A stretch of DNA of 64,000 nt, from NCBI RefSeq assembly GCF_954871325.1, contig NC_088775.1:21987561-22051560 (forward strand), read 5' to 3'. The notes beneath the pieces are model-generated. The model searched no databases. It was not told where the DNA came from and worked only from the letters and a program-made list of their open reading frames with translations. The DNA comes from Gordionus sp. m RMFG-2023 (Eukaryota > Nematomorpha > Gordioida > Chordodea > Parachordodidae). Shown one piece after another: positions 10,614 through 23,974 of this stretch (position 1 is the stretch's first letter; each line of letters starts with the position of its first letter). Both the position numbers and the translations under genes were made by a program.

Positions 10614-12815
10614 TTATTCTACTCTAATTTTTGTTTGATCATAGTGACGAATACCCTCCATCCCATTTTCAAATTTTATACGATTTAATTTTTTTCCTAA
10701 ATTTTCTATTACTATCCCTCTTTCCCATAATTTATCCTTATTATTATAACATCTAGCCCATACCATTTGACGCATATGATATAATGTACTATTGATTTTC
10801 TGTGATAAAACCTCTATATCACATCTTGGTTTTATAAGATCCAATAATACTTTCGTCCTTCCCCAAAAATCTTTCAGTTGGAGTAAAACCTCCACAGTTT
10901 TTGGAATTATTATAATATAATTGTGCAATCCACACTTTAATTTTTTTCATATTTGGCTTTCTTTAACCAATTTTGAACAATGGCCACCATCCTTTCAGCT
11001 TGTCCATTAGAACTAGGATGATATGGTGGTGCCAAAATATGTTAAGTTTGTGTGTTAGCACAAAATTGTTTAAAATTTTCGCTAATGAAAGCTGGACCGC
11101 CATCAGAAACATCCCGAATTTTGCCCATAAATTTTGTAATTTTTTAATTACAATATTAGTAGTTAAACCATGTACTTCCTCATGTTCAATCCATTTTAAA
11201 TATGAGTCTACTACTAAAAAATATGATCTTTTATTTAAATCAAAAAAATCGACGTGTATTCGTTCCCACGGTCGACTTGTTTTTGGCCAAATATTACCTA
11301 CTTCTTTATGTGTTGGAAAAAGTATTGCAAGGCACACATTTTTTTGTAATATATTCAATTTCCTCATTCATACCCGACCACCATATATATTCCCTAGCCC
11401 ATTGTTTCATTATTTCAATGCCTTGATGACCGGCATGTAAAATTATAAACAACTTATTTCTTAATTTTCTAGGAATTACTGCTCGATTTATTCTAATAAC
11501 ACAATCATCCACTATAGATAATTTTGTTTGTATCCTTTTATAATTATTAAGATTGTTCTTCCACTTTATAGTCCCTATTAAACATAATCTTACCTGTCTT
11601 AATTCCTTATCCCTTATACTATGTTTCCTGAGTTCATCCCACGTAGTAAAACCCCCCTTTAATATGTGAGATAAATTACGGATTATTGTTTCATCTTCTT
11701 GCGAAGATTCTATATTATTTATTTTAAAACTTTCAGTATTCGATCCCAATCTGAATAAAATATCAGGTAGATGATTTTCCCTACCTCTTCAATATTTAAG
11801 CTCTAAATTGAAACTACCTACCAATAATAACCACCTTTGCAGTCTAGGTGATAACATTAATTATTTGTTATTTTTCTTAAACAAATGAATTAACGGCTTA
11901 TGGTCGGTATAGACTGTAAATTTTTTACCAATTAAATATCCCTACATTTAGTTACAAAAACTACTGATAGTGCCTCTTGCTCAATCACTGAATATCGGGT
12001 TTCTGCATCATGCACACCTTTATTAGATGCACCCACCGCCAATATTATGGGTAAATCATTATTAAAACAACTTAAAATTGGCTCTTCACCAATCTTTTGT
12101 TTCAATAATTCAAAGGCCATTTGTTGAGATTCCTTTCATTCAAAATGAATACCCTTCCTTAATAAATGATACAATGGAGCAGCTATACTAGCAAATTCTC
12201 CTATTAACCTATGGTAATAATTTACCATACCCAGAAATGATTGAACTTCGGACTATTTTTGGGTTGTTGTAAATTAGCTATATTTTTTGAATTTTTATCT
12301 AGAGGTTTTACTTCCAACCCCTTTATGGTATGACCCTTGATAAACTATTTCAGTTACTCCTAAGACACTTTTCTCTCGACTGGCCCTTAAACCCTTCTCA
12401 AAAATTCTCTTAAAAACCTCTTATAACCTCTGATTATGTTGTTCTGGTGTTACACCTGTAATCAATACATCATTCATATAATAGAAAACCCCTTCTAAAC
12501 TTTGAAAAACGGATGCCATTGTGCGCTGAAATATTGGAGCTGATACGCTAAGACCAAAAGGCAATCGACAAAACGCAAATAAACCCTTAGATGTGGTAAT
12601 TGTAAATATACGTATATCTTCCCTAAGAGGTAATTGTAAATATGCTGTGGAAAAATCAATTTTAGAGAAATATTTACTTACCTTTAAATTAGCTAAAATC
12701 TCCTCAATTCGAGGTAATGGATATTTAAACTCCACTACCCACGGATTGAGAGTGACCCGAAAGTAGGCGCAAAGCCTCAACTTTCCATTCGATTTTCTGA
12801 TCGGAACCAAAGATG
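10614..12815 (-). pseudogene. pol of element C: RT, RNase H, integrase
   Basis: On the minus strand, RT lies near 12810-12190 with the landmark YYMNDVL (family YxDD region). RNase H lies near 12120-11850. The integrase zinc finger is near 11450-11330 (HAGHQGIE, CVPCN), the integrase core near 11300-10990 (RIHVDFFDL, then the lineage's NGQAERM region), and the integrase tail near 10928-10614, ending in GIRHYDQTK. It is clearly related to A, B and E. The copy is broken and should be read as a fossil. Confidence 0.85.
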
Positions 12816-12829
12816 TGGCCCATATTTAT

Positions 12830-12999
12830 ACCTTTTTCCTTTTTTAAGTATTAATTATAGATCTTTTACCTCTTCACCTTTTAAATATTAATTATAGATC
12901 TTTTCTTCCTTTCTTCTTTAATTATTAATTAATGATCCTTTCTTCTCAAATATTTCTTTATTCATAAATTTCCATAAAAATAATATGTGACAGTATATA
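12830..12999 (-). repeat. Right (5') LTR of element C, first part
   Basis: Matches the left LTR of element C. Continuity resumes at 24098 beyond the inserted 11 kb element. Confidence 0.82.
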
Positions 13000-13000
13000 T

Positions 13001-13078
13001 GTTAGCGTCAATGTGTTATTTTCGGCAATGTACACATTGCCTGATTTTTTTTAGGCAATGTGTTACGGTGGTAGGCAG
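13001..13078 (+). repeat. Left terminal inverted repeat of the 11 kb element
   Basis: Inverted match of about 24019-24096. It ends at GGCAG, where element D entered. Confidence 0.87.
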
Positions 13079-13244
13079 TGTAATAGAAACAATTAGCCTC
13101 AAAGGCAATTAAATATATGATGAATTTAAAATATATATATTATTAATTGTGTACTACGATTAATTGTTTGTTTTGTAAAATATATATATACTGCGGTACA
13201 AAAGGTAAAAAGATGTTAAATTTATAATAAAAATTGGCATCACA
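13079..13244 (+). repeat. Left LTR of element D
   Basis: 166 bp, TG to CA. It matches 17113-17283. Confidence 0.92.
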
Positions 13245-14000
13245 ATGGCACAGTCGTTTCAAATGGAGAAATATAATATAAAGGAGTGCAATATGGAAGT
13301 TTATTTATCAAAAATGGAATTCATATTTAAAATCGCAAAAATAGAAGACAAAAAATCATTTTTATTAGCGAATATTGGATTAGAGGTTTATTCTAAATTA
13401 TTTAATTTGTGTTTGCCAAAGACATTAGAGGAAATATCATATGATGACATAATTAAACTTTTAAAAAATATTATATGAAGAAGACAAACTTCATGTTAGA
13501 AAGATATTATTTCTTTAAAATGGAACAAGAAAAAGGAGTATATTAATAAATTAAAGATAAAGGCAAAGACGTGTGAATTTAAAGATATGTGTAATACAGT
13601 ATTGCGGGACAAATTAGTGTCAGGAATTAATAATGGAAAAATATTAATGAAATTAATTAACACGCAGGACTTGACATGGGAAAGTGCAATACAAATCGCG
13701 ACCGCAATGGAGACTACAGAAATGATGTCGTATGAAAAATTATCTGCAGGGAAGGAGATAAATAAAATCTCAAAAACAGTAACAAGAGAGCAGTATGACA
13801 AGTACAAACCAGTATCAAAAATTATATGCTATTGCTGTGGATTAGGAGATCACATAAAACATAAGTGCCCTAATTTGAATGCCATCTGCCATAATTGTGG
13901 GATAAAAGGACATTTACAAAAGGTATGCAGAAGGAATCGTGGGAAGAAAGAATATATTCGAACGATAGATGTTCCAGAAAATGAGCGAGAAAGTTTTGAG
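13245..14000 (+). pseudogene. gag of element D
   Basis: The start codon at 13245 lies directly after the LTR, so the PBS (TGGCACAGTCG from 13246) overlaps the first codons. The N-terminal part (MEKYNIKECNMEVYLSKMEF) looks like a Ty3-type capsid start. Two consecutive zinc knuckles follow near 13828-13920, CYCCGLGDHIKHKC and CHNCGIKGHLQKVC. Gag packages the element RNA. Fossil copy. Confidence 0.78.
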
Positions 14001-16560
14001 GATTGGGAATTTCCAGAGGAGTCTCGAGAAAATATTGAGGTGAAATTATTGATAGATAAAATTTATATTAAATTTTTAATTGACACAGAATCGGCAGTCT
14101 CCATTTTGAATATAGAAGACGTTTACCGTTTAAAAATACCAGTAACAAAAACGGATATTATTTTAAAATCTTATAATAATGTAATGATCAATATTAAAGG
14201 TAAATGTATATTACCCGTTAATTATATGAATAAAGTTATATATCATGAATTTATTATTGTAAACAATGGGATTAACTTGATAGGTAGAAACCTAATAAAC
14301 AAATTAAAATTAATAAAAATAAATCAATGTAATATAGTTAATGAGGTTTGGGAGGATAATATTGTACATAAATTTTCCTTATTATTCACTAAAAAGTTAG
14401 GTTAGGCCAGTTTAGCGGTAAAGTCCAACCCACAGTTTCAATGTATGAAAAGTAGACCGATACCATTTGCGTGGAAGGCAAAACTCGAAACGGAATTACA
14501 ACGAATGGAATCCATGGGAGTTTTAGAAAGACTAAAATACTCGAATATCGCTTCTCCGATTGTGCCCGTATTGAAGAAAGATGGATCTTTACGAATTTGC
14601 GGTGATTTCAGACAAACAGTTAATGCAAATATTTTGATAGATAAATATCCTTTACCCAGAATTAATGAATTATTAGCCACACTAAGTATTGGGTGTAAAT
14701 ATACAGTATTAGATTTATCCGAAGCGTATTTTCAAATAGAGCTAGATGAGGAGGCAAAAAAGCTGTTAGTAATCAACACGCCTAGTGAATTGTATCGTTT
14801 CACACGACTTCCGTTTGGGTAGCCTCAGCGCCAGCGATTTTTCAACAAGCAATGGATTCATTATTAAAGGGATTACCTGGAGTAGCGGTATATTTGGACG
14901 ATATAATAATTACGGGGGAATCAATTGAGAGTCATAAGAAAAATTTGATAAATGTATTAAAGACGTTAGAAATAAACGGTATGAAATTATATCTAAAAAA
15001 ATGTGATTTTTTTAAAGAAAAGATTGAATTCTTAGGTCATACCGTTAGCGAAGAGGGAATTACGACAACAAATAAGAATGTCAATGCAATTTTAGACGCA
15101 CCATTACCAAAAAACGTCAAAGAATTACAAGCTTTTATCGGTATAATAAATTATTATCAAAAATTTATAAACAATTTCTCGACTATTGCCGCTCCATTAT
15201 ATAGGCTTTTAAGGAAAGATGTGCCATGGAAATGGACAAATAATGAAACAATTGTAATTAATAAATTTAAAAAATTAATATCAGAAGCACCAATTTTAAC
15301 ACATTATAATCCGGAAAAACCGATAATTCTAGCTGCTAATGCGTCTCAACATGGAATAGGATCAGTTATATCTCATATCATTAACAACGAGTAAAAACCG
15401 ATTGGATACGCGTCTCGAACATTAAATGCTGCCGAACGAAATTACAGTCAGATAGAGCGTGAGGCTTTAGCAATTATATTTGGATTAATTAAATTTAAAC
15501 AATATTTAATTGGCAGACATTTCATTATCATTACTGACCATAAACCCCTAATATCGTTACTTAATCCACATAAAAGAATAACAGATATGTCATCAAGATT
15601 AGTAAGATGGTCATTACTACTAGCAAATTATGATTATGAATTGCAACTTCGAGGGACAAACTAGAATAGTAATGCGGATATGCTTTCCCGGTTTCCAATT
15701 GACGGTAAACCATCGGCTTGGGAAGAGTTAGAAATTAATTTAATAGTATCGGATGCTCCACAATTTATTTCAGCGTTAGATATAAAAGCACACACAAGAA
15801 ATGACCCGGTATTATCAAAGGTTTCACGTTATCTTACAACTAGATGGCCAAAGATAATAGAGGAAAATCTAAAACCGTTTTTTCAGCGCCGAAATGAACT
15901 CACGATGGAGGCCGGGTGTATATTATGGGGATTAAGAACCATAATTCCAAAAAAATTACAAGTAAATATTTTGTCTTTTTTACATATGGGGCATCAGGGT
16001 TATACTAAAACAAAATTATTGGCACAAGAGAACGTTTGGTGGCCGAATATTAACGAAGATATCGAATTACACGGTAAGAATTGTGAATTATGTCAAACAA
16101 ATAATCCTGGCAATAAAACGATCATAGGGAAATGGCCCTCCGCAAATAAGCCATGGGGAAGAATTCATTTAAATTTTGCCGGATCAATTAACGGAGATAT
16201 ATATCTAGTAATAATAGATAGTTTTAGTAAATGGCCTGAAATACAAAAAATGATGACGAATAATTTTACTGAAGTAAGAAAATTGTTGTTAAGACTTTTT
16301 GCTATTTTCGGTTACCCCAATACGATTGTTACGGATAATGGCCCCCATTTCAAAGTAGAGAATTTAGTTTATTTTGCAAACAATTATCAATTAAAAATGT
16401 ATATAGTGCCCCATACCACCATAGAACCAACGGAGAAGCGGAGCGGTTAGTACAAACTTTTAAAAAAATTTAAAAAAAACATGATTATAATAAAATACAA
16501 GATTTTTTGTTTAATTATCGAAATACGCCACAAATAACCACAAAACAATCACCAAGTTCA
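14001..16560 (+). pseudogene. pol of element D: protease, RT, RNase H, integrase
   Basis: Parts in order. The protease is near 14040-14300, with KFLIDTESAVSIL at the active-site position. RT is near 14445-15050, with CGDFRQTVN and the catalytic VYLDDIIITG near 14890. RNase H is near 15280-15560, with ITDHKPL near 15535. The integrase zinc region is near 15990-16110 (MGHQGYTK, CELCQ), and the core is near 16150-16420 (TDNGPHF near 16334). The family is Ty3/gypsy. Broken; fossil. Confidence 0.85.
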
Positions 16561-16936
16561 ATTATGCTTAAATTTCAACCCATAGGACCTTTACAATTAT
16601 TGTCTTATATTGGGTCCATGTCTTTGGTCACCAATTCGTGTATAGGATCTATGTCTTTTGCTATCGAATTTTGTATATGATCATTTTCATTCATTTGTGG
16701 TGTAGTTTGCATCGTTTCTTCTTCTCTTCCCTCCTCTCTATTGTTTAAATCGGAGTTCTCAAACCTATGTTTTAACTAATTAATATGTCTTCTCCATACC
16801 CCTAATTTAGTTTCAACTAAAAACGTCATTGGTCCTGTTCTTTTAACGATGATACCTGGTATCCAATTATTTTTTTTAAAATCTTTTGCCTATATTTTTT
16901 CATATATATTAAAAAAACCTGGTAACTGAGGTATAA

Positions 16937-17112
16937 ATGGATGAGGATAAATTGGTTTTATTAAACAAAGACACCATCATAAATAATAAGATGAAAATCG
17001 ACAGTAATGAGCAAACGGTGGTAGAGAACGAAAGTACAAGCAGCCGTTATCCAAAACGGATAAGAAAACAATTTATACCGTTTATCGAGAGCCCAAAAAA
17101 GGAGAGAATAGA
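16937..17112 (+). pseudogene. C-terminal tail of element D polyprotein
   Basis: A short frame ending at the right LTR with RYPKRIRKQFIPF, a motif common at the very C-terminus of gypsy polyproteins after the integrase. Fossil. Confidence 0.55.
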
Positions 17113-17283
17113 TGTAATAGAAACAATTAGCCTCAAAAACAATTAAATATATGATGAATTTAAAATATATATATTATTAATTGTGTACGACGATTAATTG
17201 TTTGTTTTGTAAAATATATATATATACTGCGGTACAAAAGGTAAAAAGATGTTAAATTTATAATAAAAATTGGTTTCATCACA
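17113..17283 (+). repeat. Right LTR of element D
   Basis: 171 bp, matches 13079-13244. Followed by GGCAG. Confidence 0.92.
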
Positions 17284-17512
17284 GGCAGGGTGAATTAGTT
17301 ATTTAGGCAATGTATTTTATTTTATAAATTAATAAATTTATTATTTATTTGAGAGATAAATTTATTATTTAATTGATATTAATTTAATATTTATTTAGGA
17401 ATTTATTATTTTTATAATTTAAAGATTTTATTAAATATATTTTTAAGTATTATTTTTAAGATTGTCAATGTTTTTTATATATTTTTTTGAGATTTATATA
17501 AATATTTTGGGT

Positions 17513-20500
17513 AGGTCTATAAGTCGAAAGGCTGCATGATACGAAAGGCTAAAAAATAATATTGAAAATAAAAATAACAAAGAAAATGATTAGTGTGTAA
17601 TTTGATTGATTTATTGCTTTTTTTACGAGAAAAATATTTTAATAACATTACATTATAATATATTTAAAAAATGGAAATTTTAAGATCTTTTCAATTTTTT
17701 TATTAATTCTTTGAAATAAATTACGGTTTTAATTTTATTTAATTTTATTAATTTTGAATTTATATTTTTAATTAAATTATATTTATTTATTTAAAAAAAA
17801 TGGAATATAATATATTAAAAAAATGGAAATTTTAAGATCTTTTCAATTTTTTTATTAATTCTTTGAAATAAATTGCGGTTTTATTTTTATTTAATTTTTA
17901 TTTTTAATTAAATTATATTTGGTTATTTTAAAAAAATGGATTATAATATTTCAATTTTTTTATTAATTCTTTGAAATAAATTGCGATTATAATTTTATTT
18001 AATTTCATTAATTTTTAATTTATATTTTTAATTAAATTATATTTGGTTATTTTAAAATAATGGAATTTTTAAAATTATATGTATATTCTATTAAAGTTTT
18101 TTTTCAAAACTAAATTGATAATAAGTATAACTATATTGTGAGTACTGGATTAGGGAAAAGGCTAACATCTTATATGCAATTTTGAATATTTTTATATCAT
18201 TGAACTCAGAATTAAATTTCCTATCTAAATATGCTTTGATGTATTTTTTTACGTTATCGGTTCAAAAAATAAATTTTAATTTTTTTTTGTGGTAAAAACG
18301 TTGGAAGGGAAAAGGCTAACATCTTATATGCAATTTTTAATATTTTTATATCATTCTACTCAGAATTAAATTTACTATCCAATTATGCTTAGATGTATTT
18401 TTTTACGTTTCCGGTTAAGCATAATTGGATAGGAAATTTAATTCTGAGTAGAATGATATAAAATTATTCAAAATTGCATATAAGATGTTAGCCTTTTCCC
18501 TTCCAACGTTTTTATTACAAACAAATTTTTAAAATTTATTTTTTGAACCGATAACTTAAAAAATCATATCAAAGCATGTTTAGATAGGATATTTAATTCT
18601 GAGTTCAATGATATAAAAATTTATAAAATTAAACTTAAGATGTTAGTTTTTTTCCTTAAAACGTTTTCGCGACAAAAATGTTATTTTTTGAACCGGAAAC
18701 GTAAAAGAATACATTTAAGCATAATTGGATAGGAAATTTAATTCTGAGTAGAATGATATAAAAATTTATAAAATTAAACTTAAGATGTTAGCCTTTTCCC
18801 TTTGAACGTTTTCGCGACAAAAATGTTATTTTTTGAACCGGAAACGTAAAAAAATACATCTAAGCATAATTGGATAGGAAATTTAATTCTGAGTAGAATG
18901 ATATAAAAATATTCAAAATTGCATATAAGATGTTAGCCTTTTCCCTTCCAACGTTTTAACAACAAAAAAATTATTAAAATTTATTTTTTGAACCGATAAC
19001 GTAAAAAAATACATCAAAGCATATTTAGATAGGAAATTTAATTCTGAGTTCAATGATATAAAAATTTATGAAATTTAACTTAAGATGTTAGCCTTTTCCC
19101 TTCGAACGTTTTCGCGACAAAAATGTTATTTTTTGAACCGGAAACGTAAAAAAATACATCTAAGCATAATTGGATAGGAAATTTAATTCTGAGTAGAATG
19201 ATATAAAAATATTCAAAATTGGATATAAGATGTTAGCCTTTTCCCTTCCAACGTTTTTACCACAAAAAAATTATTAAAATTTATTTTTTGAACCGATAAC
19301 TTAAAAAAATACATCAAAGCATATTTAGATAGAAAATTCAATTCTGAGTTCAATGATATAAAAATTTATAAAATTAAACTTAAGATGTAAGCCTTTTCCC
19401 TTCGAACGTTTTCGCGACAAAAATGTTATTTTTTGAACCGGAAACGTAAAAAAATACATCTAAGCATAATTGGATAGGAAATTTAATTCTGAGTAGAATG
19501 ATATAAAAATATTTAAAATTGCATATAAGATGTTAGCCTTTTCCCTTCCAACGTTTTTACCAAAAAAAAATTATTAAAATTTATTTTTTGAACCGATAAC
19601 GTAAAAAATTACATCAAAGCATATTTAGATAGGAAATTTAATTCTGAGTTCAATGATATAAAAATTTAAAAATTTAACTTAAGATGTTAGCCTTTTCCCT
19701 TCGAACGTTTTCGCGACAAAAATGTTATTTTTTGAACCGGAAACGTAAAAAAATACATCTAAGCATAATTGGATAGGAAATTTAATTCTGAGTAGAATGA
19801 TATAAAAATATTTAAAATTGCATATAAGATGTTAGCCTTTTCCCTTCCAACGTTTTTACCACAAAATAATTATTAAAATTTATTTTTTGAACCGATAACT
19901 TAAAAAAATACATCAAAGCATATTTAGATAGGAAATTCAATTCTGAGTTCAATGATATAAAAATTTATAAAATTAAACTTAAGATGTAAGCCTTTTCCCT
20001 TCGAACGTTTTCGCGACAAAAATGTTATTTTTTGAACAGGAAACGTAAAAAAATACATCTAAGTATAATTGGATAGGAAATTTAATTCTGAGTAGAATGA
20101 TATAAAAATATTCAAAATTGCATATAAGATGTTAGCCTTTTCCCTTCCAACGTTTTTACCACAAAAAAATTATTAAAATTTATTTTTTGAACCGATAACG
20201 TAAAAAATTATATCAAAGCATATTTAGATAGGAAATTTAATTCTGAGTTCAATGATATAAAAATTTATAAAATTTAACTTAAGATGTTAGCCTTTTCCCT
20301 TCGAACGTTTTCGCGACAAAAATGTTATTTTTTGAACCGGAAACGTAAAAAAATACATCTAAGCATAATTGGATAGGAAATTTAATTCTGAGTAGAATGA
20401 TATAAAAATATTCAAAATTGCATATAAGATGTTAGCCTTTTCCCTTCCAACGTTTTTACCACAAAAAAATTATTAAAATATATTTTTTGAACCGATAACG

Positions 20501-21538
20501 TAAAAAATTATATCAAAGCATATTTAGATAGGAAATTTAATTCTGAGTTCAATGATATAAAAATTTAAAAATTTAACTTAAGATGTTAGCCTTTTCCCTT
20601 CGAACGTTTTCGCGACAAAAATGTTATTTTTTGAACCGGAAACGTAAAAAAATACATCTAAGTATAATTGGATAGGAAATTTAATTCTGAGTAGAATGAT
20701 ATAAAAATATTCAAAATTGCAAATAAGATGTTAGCCTTTTCCCTAATCCAGTACTGACAATATCGTTATACTTACTATCAATTTAGTTTTGAAAAAAAAC
20801 TTAAATAGAATATACATATAATTTTAAAGATTCCATTATTTTAAAATAACCAAATATAATTTAATTAAAAATATAAATTAAAAATTAATGAAATTAAATA
20901 AAATTATAATCGCAATTTATTTTAAAAAATTAATAAAAAAATTGAAATATTATAATCCATTTTTTTAAAATAACCAAATATAATTTAATTAAAAATAAAA
21001 ATTAAATAAAAATAAAACCGCAATTTATTTCAAAGAATTAATAAAAAAATTGAAAAGATCTTAAAATTTCCATTTTTTAATATATTATATTACATTTTTT
21101 TAAAATAAATAAATATAATTTAATTTAAAAATATAAATTAAAAATTAATAAAATTAAATAAAATTAAAACCGCAATTTATTTCAAAGAATGAATAAAAAA
21201 ATTGAAAAGATCTTAAAATTTCCATTTTTTTAATATATTATATTCCATTTTTTTAAAATAAATAAATATAATTTAATTAAAAATATAAATTAAAAATTAA
21301 TAAAATTAAATAAAATTAAAACCGCAATTTATTTCAAAGAATGAATAAAAAAATTGAAAAGATCTTAAAATTTCCATTTTTTTAATATATTATAATGTAA
21401 TAATATTATTATAATATTTTTCTCGTAAAAAAAGCAATAAATCAATCAAATTACACATTAATCATTTTCTTTGTTATTTTTATTTTCAATATTATTTTTT
21501 AGCCTTTCGTATCATGCAGCCTTTCGACTTTTAGACCT
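17513..21538. mobile_element. 4 kb foldback element with a satellite core
   Basis: The ends AGGTCTATAAGTCGAAAGG and the inverse CCTTTCGACTTTTAGACCT open two arms of about 620 and 790 bp that mirror each other (CTGCATGATACGAAAGGC near 17532 and 21505). Each arm holds several units of a ~170-bp AT-rich repeat with GGAAATTTTAAGATC. The middle (18137-20745) is a satellite array. No open frame. Ends and structure fit a foldback (FB-like) element; a clear target duplication is not visible. Confidence 0.82.
18137..20745. repeat. Dimeric higher-order satellite array with an inversion near 18415
   Basis: Two ~150-bp monomer types alternate. Type A carries CTGAGTAGAATGATA and ATTGCATATAAG. Type B carries CTGAGTTCAATGATA and CGTTTTCGCGACAAAAATG. 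Together they give a ~300-bp dimer period. About two units lie in the left arm and about sixteen, in opposite orientation, from 18415 to 20745. One monomer near 18721-18870 is an A/B hybrid. Every unit keeps GATGTTAGCCTTTTCCCT, which may mark a protein-binding or cutting site. Confidence 0.9.
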
Positions 21539-23880
21539 TGCGTATTTAAATAATTTTTTTTAATTTGTTATATTATTATTTTTAATATTTTTGATTGATA
21601 ATTGTTTTAAAAATAAATTTTTTAAATGATTTTTTATATATTAATTTTTTAGGTACTTTATATCTGATACATCTTTGATCGTAAATATTTTAATATTTTA
21701 ATTTATTATGTACTTTTTTTCTGATACATCTTTTGATCGTAAATATTTTTGAATATATATATTTTTTTAAGGATTTTTAAAATTGTACTTTTTTTCTGTT
21801 TAGATAAAATTATGTTTTGTAAACAAGTTATATTAAAATTTCAGTTAAGATGTACCATAGAAAAGTGACAATTGTCATAATCGTTATTTTTGAACTTTTT
21901 TGAGTTTTTTTAAAGTAAATAGGTAAAAATATATATTGTAAACAAGTTGAATTAAAATTTCAGTGAAGATGTACCATTGAAAAATGACAATTGTCGTAAT
22001 TTTTATTTTTGAACTTTTTTGAATTTTTTACAAATAAATAGCTAAAAATATATATTGTATGTAAACAAGATAATTTAAAATTTCAGTGAAGATGTACCAT
22101 AGAAAAGTGACAATTGTCATAATCGTTATTTTTGAACTTTTTTGAATTTTTTTAAAGTAAATAGGTAAAATATATATATTGTAAACAAGTTAAATTAAAA
22201 TTTCAGTGAAGATGCACCATAGAAAAGTGACAATTGTCATAATCTTTATTTTTGAACTTTTTTGAATTTTTTACAAATAAATAGCTAAAAATGTATATTG
22301 TAAACAAGATAAATTAAAATTTCAGTGAAGATGTACCATAGAAAAGTGACAATTGTCATATTCGTTATTTTTGAACTTTTTTGAATTTTTTTAAAGTAAA
22401 TAGGTAAAAATATATATTGTAAACAAGTTAAATTAAAATTTCAGTGAAGATGTACCATAGAAAAGTGACAATTGTCATAATCGTTATTTTTGAACTTTTT
22501 TGAATTTTATTAAAATAAATAACTAAAAATATATATTGTAAACAAGTTAAATTAAAATTTCAGTGAAGATGTACCATAGAAAAGTGACAATTGTCATAAT
22601 CGTTATTTTTGAACTTTTTTGAGTTTTTTTAAAGTAAATAGGTAAAAATATGTTTTGTAAACATGCTAAATTAATATTTCAGTGAAAGTGTACTATAGAA
22701 AAGTGGCAATTGTCCATAATCGTTATTTTTGAACTTTTTTGAGTTTTTTTTATAGTAAATAGGTAAAAATATATATTGTAAACAAGTTAAATTAAAATTT
22801 CAGTGAAGATGTATAATAATTAAAAGCGAATTAAGGAATTTTGTTTATAACTATATGACAATTGTCACTTTTCTATGTTTAATTTAAGTTGTTTACAATA
22901 TATATTTTTACCTATTACTTTAAAAAAGTTCAAAAATAACGATTATGATAATTATCACTTTTCTATGATACATCTTCACTGAAATTTTAATTTAACTTGT
23001 TTACAATATATATTTTTAGCTATTTATTTGAAAAAAATTCAAAAAAGTTTAAAAATAACGATTATGACAATTGTCACTTTTCTATGGTTCATCTTCCCTG
23101 AAATTTTAATTTAACTTGTTTACAATATATATTTTTACCTATTTACTTTAAAAAAATTCAAAAAAGTTCAAAAATAACGATTATGACAATTGTCACTTTT
23201 CTATGGTACATCTTCACTGAAATTTTAATTTATCTTGTTTACAATATATATTTTTAGCTATTTATTTGTAAAAAATTCAAAAAAGTTCAAAAATAAAGAT
23301 TATGACAATTGTCACTTTTCTATGGTACATCTTTACTGAAATTTTAATTTTATATCTTTACAATATATATTTTTACCTATTTAATTTAAAAAAATTCAAA
23401 AATAACGATAAGAAATTTTTATATAACATGTTAATATTTTACCTAAAAAATTAGCAATCAAAAGAGAGAAAAAGATACGTAAAAAATAATCTTAAAAATA
23501 ATATTAAAAATTAGTGATCAAAAGATATATCAGAAAAAAGTATGTAAAAAATAATCTTAAAAAATATTTAAAAATAATATTAAAAATTAGCGATCAAAAG
23601 ATATGTCAGAAAAAAATACGTAAAGAATAATCTTAAAAAATATTTAAAAATAATATTAAAAATTAGCGATCAAAAGATATATCAGAAAAAAATACGTAAA
23701 AAATAATCTTGAAAAATATTTAAAAATAATATTAAAAATTAGCGATCAAAAGATATATCAGAAAAAAATACGTAAAAAATAATAATAAAAATTAGCGATC
23801 AAAAGATATATCAGGAAAAAATACGTAAAATATAATATTAAAAAATATTAAAAATTAGTGATCAAAAATTATTTTATAAA
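21539..23880. repeat. Inner palindrome with 119-bp satellite in both orientations
   Basis: Units of about 119 bp with GTAAACAAGTTAAATT, GAAGATGTACCATAG and GTGACAATTGTCATAATCG run forward from about 21811 to 22808 (eight to nine units). They then run inverted from about 22846 to 23400 (five units). The outer arms, 21540-21800 and 23430-23870, are also mirror related through GATCAAAAGATATATCAG. No gene. Confidence 0.88.
23430..23870. repeat. ~80-bp tandem array, right arm
   Basis: Five or so units with AGCGATCAAAAGATATATCA and AAAATACGTAAAAAATAATC. The inverted counterpart is sparse at 21540-21790. Confidence 0.8.
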
Positions 23881-23974
23881 AATATTATATTTATATTATC
23901 TAAAAAAAATTATAAATTATAATAATCTTAAAAAATTATTAATAATATAATATTACAAAAATAATACATTGCCT

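Larger units (their letters stand above)
13079..17283 (+). mobile_element. Ty3/gypsy element D, short LTRs, TSD GGCAG
   Basis: LTRs of 166 bp (13079-13244) and 171 bp (17113-17283), both TGTAATAG to CATCACA, flanked by GGCAG (13074-13078 and 17284-17288). The opposite arm of the host palindrome (near 24020) shows the empty site. Parts: PBS-like TGGCACAGTCG one base after the LTR, gag with two knuckles, protease, RT, RNase H, integrase and a C-terminal tail. LTRs differ at about three substitutions plus two small indels by hand count, roughly 2%. The element is nearly full length but broken, about five or six breaks. It is a different lineage from A, C and E: no third ORF is seen. Confidence 0.9.

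Noticed and set aside
18137-23880. CRISPR array or centromere
   Set aside because: Units are not separated by unique spacers and the setting is eukaryotic. A centromere cannot be claimed for a few kb nested in a transposon.
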